64,000 nt of DNA, from assembly GCA_003290165.1 (NCBI GenBank), contig QNQO01005760.1, positions 78,579 to 142,578 of the forward strand. The letters are read 5' to 3'. Origin of the DNA: Berberis thunbergii (taxonomy: Eukaryota; Streptophyta; Magnoliopsida; Ranunculales; Berberidaceae). How positions within the stretch are numbered: the stretch's first letter is position 1; each line of letters starts with the position of its first letter. The notes beneath the pieces are model-generated. The model was given only the letters and a program-made list of their open reading frames with translations, was not told where the DNA came from and did no database searches. This document shows, one piece after another, positions 56,041 through 64,000 of the stretch. The position numbers and the translations under genes are program-made.

Positions 56041-57060
56041 CTAAAATAACACAAAAGCATATCTCCCTACAAAAATGAAGGCAGCCAGGAGAAAAAATGA
56101 TCAAGAAAGAGAAAAAATTTCAAGAAAAATGGAAAGAAATGAAAAAATAAGGCAGGATGAAGGACGACAAAAAGGTAGCAACCCGTCAAAAAGACATCGG
56201 AATAACGGAAGAAACGATTCACAACAATAAGAATCAGGGAGATCACAACCAATGCGAACTCGACATGAACGAGTAACAACGTAATGAAGACCACGTACAA
56301 GCCATACACAACCCTGAAACAAACCGAGCAAATGTACTGAAACACATAGCGAAGTGGGACAACGTCAAACTGGCCCTTCGGGTGAGAGGGGACCCAGAAG
56401 AGATAGACAAAAGTAAATAATGTTCATTCCAATAGGAATCATGATCACGATACCGGATGAGTGCTACAACTTAAAAGACAAAATCAAGCACTGGGGCTAA
56501 GAAAGGACTACTCAATGACTTCATCAGAATGCCAAATAAACAGATAGCGTGGAAGGAAAAAAATGGACCAATACTGCAGGATAAAAAAAACAGTCTAGAG
56601 AGTTGATATATGCCATGCACTGCATAGTTGAAGGAAGCGGAGCACACGAAGTAAACTAGGCGAACTCCTCACTCAAACCGATCTATATCGGGAACAAGGG
56701 TACTGATGAAACACTTCACGAGTGCATAAAACATGGAGAATTTTGCATCAGCCAATTAGAAGGGCCCCATTAGCAACTGCAAGCTCAACTCTAATCACTC
56801 ACAACAAACGAGGCGAAGCAAAAAAACAACAAAAAACGCTAGGCCCCTCCAACAACGAGCAAAAAGAAGATGAAAACAAATCATACTCCAAACCAGCATA
56901 AATGCCATGACGACCAAGGCTGATGACAAAATCAAGAAAATATCAATAAAAATTACGAATTCAGAAACTCCAAAATCTTTGCCCAAACAGTAAAATATAT
57001 TGTCAATAAAATAGCTGTATAAAACAATCAAACACACACAACGTTCTTTGTCATATCAAC
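56041..57060 (+). other. Degenerate A-rich part of the Tat element
   Basis: About 1 kb of A-rich sequence with no recognisable protease, RT or integrase motif on either strand. Stops are dense on the plus strand. Confidence 0.45.
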
Positions 57061-57069
57061 CAAGAAAGT

Positions 57070-57565
57070 AAAGGGTTGGTCACCCGAGTCAACCAAAACA
57101 TAAAAAACTCTAATCGATAGGATGTCAAACTAGCGTAAGTAAAAGGTTGGACCACCCGAGTCACCTAAACACAAAAACTTTTGAATCTGTCCGAGGGGGA
57201 TCTCAAACGTAACGGAGACTCAATGGTTGGGACACCCGATGTCACCTAAACATAAAGAAACTTTTGAACCGACCGAGGTGTCGAACTACACGAAAGGTGA
57301 AAGGGTAGGTGGACCACCTGAGTTACCTAAACACCAATATAAACTTTGAATCAACCGGAGATGTTGAACTAACGAAGTAAATGTTGGACACCCGAGTCAC
57401 CTAAACATAAAAAACTTCCAATCGACCGAGATGTCGAACTAACAAAGTAATGGTCGGCCACCCGAGTCACCTAAACACAAGAAATTTTGAATCAATCGAA
57501 TCTCGAATGAACAAAGTAAATATTGGATACCCGAGTCAACACAAACTTTGAATCAACCAAGGTGT
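57070..57565 (+). repeat. Imperfect tandem repeats, about seven units of 60-90 bp
   Basis: Each unit carries ggttgg-cacccgagtcacctaaaca, then aaaacttt-gaatc and accgaggtgtcgaacta. Spacing varies between units. Such arrays are common downstream of pol in Tat/Ogre-type elements. Confidence 0.85.
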
Positions 57566-57939
57566 CAAAACAAATGGCCATTAATTAGATTGACAAAAGG
57601 GCTTGGACCTGACAGACAAAAAGCCAAAATTAAGAGAACAATCAATGCAATGCGAAAAAGTACAGGCGAAAATCAATTTTTTGTACAGCAAATCAGGAAG
57701 GACAACAGTAACCAACAAATTAGGCAAGAAATGAGCCTAAGCACGGAAGCGGTTATATCTACAACAAAACCAAAAAGAAAGAGAAAAAACAACAAAAGTC
57801 AATTTTTATTGATAACACTACTCTGTGTACATCCTGAGAAGATAATACAGAAGTGATAGAAGAAATAGAAGCAATAGCAGGATTAGTACTCGCTAGAAAC
57901 AGAAGAAGAATTCTTTTCAGGAGAAGAGAGTGTTAATGG

Positions 57940-60900
57940 CTTCAAAGCGGAGCAGATTCCTCCATCATCATCCTCAAAAGCTTCACCGACCAAGTGACGA
58001 TACCTAGACAAGTCTTCGCCGAGCCGTTTGATATAATCAAGAAGTTAAACTTGCCCATTAACAACTTGCTTCCTATCTTCGGATTCAACCACACGAAGCC
58101 TATCTTTAGCAGCAACGAATTCATTTTTGGCCGCTACAAGCTGCCCTTCAGTAGTGAAGACCATACAGGAAGCATCTACCTTGAAATCATCAAGCGCAAC
58201 AATTATATGTTCCACCCGCTTTTTCATCGGCGTCACACATAACAGATTGCTCAAATTCAGAATGAGAAGCTTCATCAAAAATCGTTTTTTTAGCGGATAA
58301 CTCTTTTTCCACATCGCGAAGACGAGCGCAAACCCATCTAGCTTAGCTTTCAAGAAATCAAGCTCATCCGACATATTCTTTGCTTCCGTCAAAAACTCCC
58401 GAGCAGCCACTACAGTTTTCTCCGAGCCCGCGCATTGAATTTTCAATACATCAAACTGAGAAAGAACATGAAAAATACCAACAATAACGCTGCCAACCTC
58501 CTCTCCAAAAGAACCACTTGATCACGACCAGCTCGATAAATCGAGTCCATTACCCCGCGTAAGCGAGATGAATCATCCTGTCCATTACCTGCTCAAGACC
58601 ATGGTTGATATGATCAAACAGGTCAAGCACAGGCATCGAAGGCCTCTCCACCAACCGCCCATACCATTCATTTACCAATCTACTTGCACCATCCTGCACA
58701 TCAAGTTGGGTAAACCAAAAAAACTCACCACCTGACTTAATACGGATGTCCTTCGACCCAGGCTCAATTCAACTAATCCGTGGATGGAGAACGCGAGGAT
58801 CCGGAAGCATCGAAGAACCACCTCCAACAATAGGGAGAACAAATGGAATAATAGTAACAACGGATAAGCCACGTTTACCCTTCTGTCGAGAAGCATCTGC
58901 AGCAAGGAAATGACTAGCGGTAGCAGCATGAGTAGGATAAGTCTGTCGAATAGGAGGGGAAACTAGGAATCGGCTATTTCGTTGACATCAATAGAAGGAG
59001 TTGGGGAACGTTCCCAGAAACTCTGACCACTAACAATGTCTTTAGACTATTCCAATGCCGACTGGAGCATTTTCTCATTAATGACTCGAGGATCATCATT
59101 GGACAACTCAGCAGTGTCTGAAACACCATAAGCAGAAAGAAGCTCCATCTCATCGTCTTCCAGTAGATGAATAGTCTCATTCTTGCTCCTTTCCAACATG
59201 AGCCTTAGCTCCTCAGTGATGCACTATTTACTAGCACGCAACTTAATACCATGTATTGTGATTATAGTAAAGAATAAGTAGGGATCGTCTGGATCAGAGA
59301 TTAGAGGTTTGCCAACTAACAATAAGAATAACTAAGAGACAACTAACAACCCAATTAAGAAAATATTGGGGGATTGAATTTTTATAATTTAATCTAAGAA
59401 AATAACTACGACGAAATAATAAAACTTAAGAGATGGCAAAAATGAGAAATTAGCTAAGGGTTTATCTCCACACACCAAACATATGCTCATAAATAAATAT
59501 TCAATAATCACTTGCTAACTTGTGAAAGACAATGCTCAAGATTAATTGTGACCGTACTGCATTAATCTTATTACTTTCCAAGTTCGTTGAATTAAACTAA
59601 GTGTCGCTTTCAAACTATTCTTTTCATGTTATCTAATCAGGAATCGCAAGTTAGATAACAATCCGTGGTAAATATGAACACTGACTAAACAATTACAAGT
59701 ATGGCCAACATCTGGTTCTTACCTAGGTTTTTACTTAACCTTACCAACATTCCTTGGTATTTACTACTTGTGAGTACAAGATTATAATGATTAGGTGAAA
59801 CTCTCCCATACTGTAGCCCCGGATCATAGCAAAAACATAATCACTAACCAATAAGATAGATTAAATTCAATTAATTCATAAAGCACATGTTCAGGGCTTC
59901 GAATCCCACCCCTAACTAACATGAGTTTAGCTAGACATATTTATCATGTTCAAACAATAATACATAATTAAATATCAAACTAAAATAGAGAAAACGTAAG
60001 AATAAACGATGTCGCTTATTCAGTGGTGGTAGAGAATAACTCCGTGGGTGCGGATAGTGTGTAAAGAAAACAAAAGAACTTCTCCTACTTCGATCTAATC
60101 TCTGCTATGTGAGAGAGAAACCAGATAGACAGAGAGATGGACGATGGTGGTTTGCGTGGCTGGCGAGATAGGAGGGAAGATGAAGACGATGGGATGGATG
60201 GCTAGCTGCGATTTATTGTGAAGAAAAGAGAAGGATGGACGATTTTTGTGCAATGGGGATTAGGGTTTTTGATTTGTGATGGACAAAAAGATGAAGGATG
60301 CGAGAGAGATCAATGGGGCTTTGGAGAAGGTTTGTGATTGATGGGTGTAATGGAAGCGATGAAGGGGTTTGTGACTGAGTTTGTTGTTGTGAGGAGGATC
60401 GTGGTTGTTGTTGTCTATAGGAGGTGTTGTCGGCTACGTGATGCGAATTGTTGGAGAGATGGATGCTTGCTGCGGCGAGGATGAGGAGGTTGTGATTGCG
60501 ATATGGGATGCATGGTTGTGGATGGGTGTGTGCATGACTATGACGAGGATGGTTGATGATGGGACAGTTTGTTGTGGTTGCAAGCGTGATTGCTCCAGGG
60601 CATGCATCGTTCCCTTTATAGCTGTTTTCTCTAGGTTTCATTCTTTGCGTAGTTTCCTTTTACAATAAATCTTCATAATTCAAACCAATTTGCACCACTT
60701 AGTTTTTTATATTGGAATCTGTTATTGGAAACCTAAAGAAACACGAAAATAATAATTACTACCATAATTAATAAGAATAGCCAAAATTATATATAGAAAT
60801 ATGGTATTAAAATAACATAATTATGCACCTATCACTCAGCCTCCTCAAGATATTCACGATCTCCTTTCACAACGACATCGCGGGAAGGACTTGGGTGAGA

Positions 60901-61893
60901 AACAATATCCCTAACAGAACTCTGATGAGTCACAAATTGAGTAGAACTACGACTCGGAAGTTGTTTTCTTCCTCAGAACCTCAGCTGGAGTTACCGACAA
61001 CCGCCTTGATGGACTCGTAGACCTATCAAGTTTTATTTTCGTGAAGCAGGAGTAGAAGCAATAACAGGAGCATCGAGATCGTAACATCTCAGCCGGCTCA
61101 CTTTCCAATCAATGCTAGCATCACTAACGCCAGCACGAGCAACATAAGTCTTAGCACATGACTTAGTACATAAAGCTCGTTCCACTTCACTCATAGTGTA
61201 TAAATCACTACGCTCCAGAATGCCCTTGGAAAAAACGCATCCACAGGAAAATGGTGAAGCTTAGAGAATTGTTCACGGATCTTTTGCTCCTCAGCTGATA
61301 AGAGAAGATTCTTCCGCCTATTGGGAACTCGAAATGATCGAAAATCGAACGACTTCGCAATTGAAAGTAGCCGAAATTCACGGAAGCATAGAATCGAGAC
61401 TGCTACCAATCGCGAATGTCATCACTGAGGTTCTTGAAACAATCAGGAGAACGAAGGAAGCAGATTCCCTATGCACTAACTGACCGATCACCGAGTGCAA
61501 AATCCTAATGGTTAAATGAATACCAGAAAGAGTAGCCCTTGCATAAGAAGAGACCATACACTTCCACCATTAGGGCCATTTGGATAGGAGGAATGCCCAA
61601 AAATTAAGATATTCCCAGACAACTCCAGAATAGAGAATCGAAGGCCAGAAGAAAACATGCACGAATACAGTACGATGCATCAAACCTTTGGGTTACCAAG
61701 GGCTATCGTCCTGTCCAGGCAGAACAAGCTCGAGGTCGGGCGAAAGATCATAACCAGAACGCAGAGTCTCCAAAGTCGACTGAGATGCTCTATTAGGAGA
61801 GTAATGAGCCTTGCAAAGAGCAAACGACTTACCACTTAACTTGTCACCAACAGACATTGTCGAAGAGTGAAGAAGCAATGAAAATGAAGAAGA
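57940..61893 (-). pseudogene. Antisense additional ORF of the Tat element (broken, split by a solo LTR)
   Basis: On the minus strand a decayed reading starts near 61857 (MSVGDKLSGKSFALCKAHYS, then TLRSGYDLSPDLELVLPGQD and DSPW), continues around 61191-61409 (KNLLLSAEEQKIREQFSK), and after the solo LTR includes an alpha-helical, charged segment at 58045-58446 (SEKTVVAAREFLTEAKN, LDFLKAKLDG, VAAKNEFVAAKDRLRVVES). The ELVLPG-DD-PW pattern and a C-terminal coiled coil resemble the plant family annotated as putative gypsy-type transposon proteins. Those are antisense ORFs between pol and 3' LTR. Family match is from motif memory; function is unknown. Confidence 0.55.
59217..60834 (-). mobile_element. 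Solo LTR of 1618 bp
   Basis: Plus-strand ends are TGATGCACTATTTA and TGCACCTATCA (TG...CA), flanked by the perfect 5 bp duplication ctcag (59212-59216 and 60835-60839). There is no internal coding sequence, primer-binding site or second LTR. The U5-like end (gcgtgctagtaaatagtgcatca in minus orientation) suggests minus orientation. It resembles in style the LTR at 1-713. Open stretches at 60213-60668 are simple GAT/GTT-rich sequence. Confidence 0.88.
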
Positions 61894-62189
61894 TGAAAGA
61901 ACAAACAAACCCTAAATTCAAAGATAGCGTGAAGAGGGAAAACATATTTGTCACATTTCCTTTATAAAGTCGAGCAATGAATAGACCGGTTCATGGGACA
62001 ACGTGCAAGATATGATGCTATGTGAAATCCCAAGAATATGCGCAAAAAATGAACGGGCGAGCAAAGGATCGAGACACCACCCGTGAAAAACAACTGACAA
62101 CATTAAATACAAGATAATGATGAAATCGAAAGGTAAACATCACCAAAGTTAGTGCCCACGTCATCACGCCCATTAACTAAGGGAGGAGT

Positions 62190-62722
62190 AGCTGATGATA
62201 CATCAAAATAGACAAATCATCACGACATATTAGCATAAAGATCCATCACGAGAACACAACGCCTAATCTATTGGATCAACTCATAAAGCCCAGAAAGGAT
62301 GAGGCCAATTACATAGGCCTAGATGGCGCTCGTCCAATAAAGAAATAAACATGATCTAAATCTAGGCCCAATACAAGTTCCTCATAAAGAAGAGGAAGAA
62401 AAGAGTCATGGAGGGGCTTACGCCCCCGCGAACGCATCTCCATTAAGGAGGAGATTGTTACAAGAAACATCTCCTTCCGTTGCACTTCACGTGCTTAAGT
62501 CACGCAGAGAGTTAACCACGACCATTATAAAAGGTAAAGGGAACATCCGACAAATGTATGCAACTTTAACTGAGTTTTGTCCAGATTTACATCATTCTTA
62601 CAACATAGTTACTGACTTAAGCATCAGAGTGCCTTTGACCACCAAAAAAGTGGTCATTGGCAGCTTAACAGTTGTTTTGCAGGTAAAAGCAACTCATAGG
62701 ATGACGATTTTTGGACACATCA
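62190..62722 (+). mobile_element. 3' LTR of the second Tat element
   Basis: It begins about TGATGATACATC and ends acacatca. It contains a TATA-like ccattataaaagg near 62521-62534 and the R/U5 motif gacttaagcatcagagtgcc. That motif is followed by gaccaccaaaaaagtggtc, shared with the LTR at 38250-38886. Ends are inferred. Confidence 0.65.
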
Positions 62723-62958
62723 ATATATATTGAGTAAATGTTCACAGGTAAAAGTTAAAAAGACATGAAATCCTGCAACAAGAAACTTTTCTCCAAGGCT
62801 ATAATATCACAATATGAACAATACAATATATGGGAAAATTCCAAAATAAAGGGAGAACTTGAATTCAACTTCAATTCATTCAAATCAATGCTAGGTAGTT
62901 CATTTAACGAAAAAAAGGGCTAGGTAGTTCAACGTCTCTTTACAACACATGCACTCTC

Positions 62959-63261
62959 CTACACATGAACTTTATGACCTATACCAGGGCTGTTACCAGG
63001 AGAAGTAGGTCTAATATCATCTATACTAACATCAACACCTTCACAATTGAAAGATTTATTCCTTGATTTAACATGCTTGCCAACCTTTCTATGTTGCCAA
63101 AGATCTCTAGAAACACCGGCAACTACCGATGAACCTACTTTCTTTCTGTGCACTGGAACACGGACAAGTCTTCTATGGTTAGTGTGATGATGAAGAGATA
63201 TGGAAAGAAGGCAGATTACAGAGAGAAACATGACTATAGCCAAAAAATTATTTTTTGCCAT
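62959..63261 (-). CDS. C-terminally encoded peptide (CEP) precursor
   Basis: This single-exon ORF of 100 aa encodes a secreted peptide hormone precursor. Residues 1-23 (MAKNNFLAIVMFLSVICLLS...) form a signal peptide. A basic variable region follows. Near the C-terminus is one CEP domain, DIRPTSPGNSPGIGH, ending KVHV. CEP peptides (15 aa, hydroxylated at prolines) are cut out, move in xylem and signal nitrogen status through leucine-rich-repeat receptor kinases; that is family knowledge. Match to the consensus D-R-P-T-PG-SPG-GH is nearly complete. Length and architecture fit CEP1-type genes. The start is the only ATG that gives a signal peptide. A TATA box lies about 60 bp upstream. Confidence 0.92.
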   Translation of the reverse strand: MAKNNFLAIVMFLSVICLLSISLHHHTNHRRLVRVPVHRKKVGSSVVAGVSRDLWQHRKVGKHVKSRNKSFNCEGVDVSIDDIRPTSPGNSPGIGHKVHV

Positions 63262-63322
63262 AGTTGTAGAAAACTAGAAGTATGAGTTGAAGATGATGAA
63301 CTACTAGTCCACTTACTGGTAC

Positions 63323-63330
63323 TATATATA
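63323..63330 (-). promoter_or_regulatory. TATA box of the CEP gene
   Basis: TATATATA, read on the minus strand, lies 62 bp upstream of the ATG, at a spacing that allows a short 5' UTR. Confidence 0.7.
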
Positions 63331-63686
63331 GCGTGCATGAAGGTAGAAAGAAATTAACTGATTCCTAGGTGCAGTTCGAAAAGTTAGTCAAGGTAGAAGT
63401 CTTGGAAATGATCTAGCTCCTAGGCCCAGTGATCAAAAGGTACACTTGGAATTATAAATTTAACACTAAGAATGGTTATGAATTTTTTCTTAATTAAAGC
63501 GGAGCTAGCATGAAGCTTAGACAGCGCATGCTACAACTTGCAAGTTTTTCTTAATCAAGCCCACGGGGTCATGTCTCGCATATGACATACGATCCCTTCT
63601 TTTTAAATGATGAGCAACTTGAGAAACCTAGAAAGCCTTTCCATAGCTTTTGTTCATTAACCTAATAACTTAAGGGAATTCTAATT
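63331..63686 (-). promoter_or_regulatory. CEP upstream region
   Basis: AT-rich sequence between the TATA box and the hairpin element. No specific operator-like motif was identified. Confidence 0.4.
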
Positions 63687-63816
63687 GTCGAGGAAACTAG
63701 TGAGTAAAACAGAGAGGGAGGGAGGACCCTCCATCCCCCTCGCGATGCGTGCAAGGGATGGGACGCACGCATCGCAATGGAGGGTCCTCCCTCCCTCCCT
63801 CGCTGGTTTCCTCAAC
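63687..63816. mobile_element. Small hairpin element, copy 2, upstream of the CEP gene
   Basis: Starts gtcgaggaaactagtgag and ends cgctggtttcctcaac. The arms (gagggagggaggaccctccat against atggagggtcctccctccc) are long and nearly complementary. It is the same family as 40143-40233, in opposite orientation. Confidence 0.8.
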
Positions 63817-64000
63817 AGCTAGCCAAGCTCATAACTTAATTGATATCTAAACAAAGGTCTAAGTGGAGTTGAATTTAGCGTAATTTGTTGTTAGTCTACC
63901 CTTGGTAAATGATCATACTTTTGATATGCACGTAGGCTGTCCGGGAAACAATTGGAGCAGCCTTTTAAGCATTTAAATACTTCTATTAATTCTTAATTCT

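Larger units (their letters stand above)
55269..62722 (+). mobile_element. Second Tat-lineage gypsy element (decayed)
   Basis: Plus-strand gag (55280-56040) is followed by degenerate A-rich sequence where pol should be, a 3' tandem-repeat block (57070-57560), a minus-strand ORF region (57940-61900) interrupted by a solo LTR, and a 3' LTR (about 62190-62722). gag, no recognisable pol, tandem repeats and an antisense ORF before the 3' LTR resemble the additional ORFs known in Tat elements such as Grande. The 5' LTR is missing, apparently replaced by the neighbouring gypsy LTR. Confidence 0.7.

Noticed and set aside
57548..57856. 102-codon open stretch after the Tat tandem repeats
   Set aside because: Lys/Asn/Gln-rich by base composition, no domain, inside a decayed element.
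60213..60668. Overlapping open stretches of 142 and 87 codons
   Set aside because: Both lie inside the solo LTR in GAT/GTT-rich sequence, with no domain.

Overview
This window is nuclear DNA from a flowering plant, most likely a eudicot. Genes have many introns with GT-AG borders, intergenic DNA is AT-rich, and most of the sequence is transposable elements: Ty1/copia and Ty3/gypsy LTR retrotransposons, a LINE fragment, hAT-like and Harbinger-like non-autonomous elements, and long fold-back elements. I cannot name the species from sequence alone.

Three host genes can be supported, all on the minus strand. (1) Uroporphyrinogen-III synthase (HEMD/UROS), a plastid tetrapyrrole enzyme, has nine coding exons from 32463 down to 5312. 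All exon phases agree and give about 309 codons. Its intron 6 is about 17.4 kb. (2) An RBP45/RBP47-type protein with three RRM domains has six exons from 47426 down to 41262. Exons 1, 2, 3 and 5 are clean, but exons 4 and 6 carry single-base frame breaks. (3) A small secreted C-terminally encoded peptide (CEP) precursor lies at 62959-63261, with a TATA box just upstream.

Layout. 1-713 is part of an LTR. 714-3405 is a decayed Tat-lineage gypsy element on the minus strand, with its LTR at 2839-3405. 3406-5300 is intergenic or HEMD 3' region. 5312-32463 is HEMD. Its intron 6 holds a gypsy element (7449-21742) with a copia element nested in its left LTR (8061-12758), a LINE/copia patch inside pol (about 15869-17482) and a hAT-like element in the integrase end (19342-19713). 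Intron 3 holds a hairpin MITE and a hAT-like element. Intron 1 holds a 1.4 kb hAT-like element with four ~192 bp tandem repeats, plus a fold-back element. 33453 to about 34860 is an LTR fragment and degenerate repeats. 35671-40080 holds three fold-back elements with polypyrimidine left arms and polypurine right arms, and a Tat-type LTR between the second and third. 41262-47426 is the RBP gene, with a Harbinger-like MITE in intron 1. 49386-49770 is one arm of a fourth fold-back element. 51842-55268 is a deleted gypsy element on the minus strand, with a second CGGTT-rich hAT-like element in its LTR. 55269-62722 is a second Tat-lineage element on the plus strand: gag, tandem repeats, an antisense ORF broken by a 1.6 kb solo LTR, and a 3' LTR. 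The CEP gene and a hairpin MITE close the window.

The three host genes share no evident pathway. The main story is how mobile DNA has accumulated around and inside them: the HEMD coding sequence still reads cleanly although its span has grown to 27 kb, whereas the RBP gene shows frame damage or assembly error. I found no rRNA, tRNA, CRISPR or bacterial-type features.
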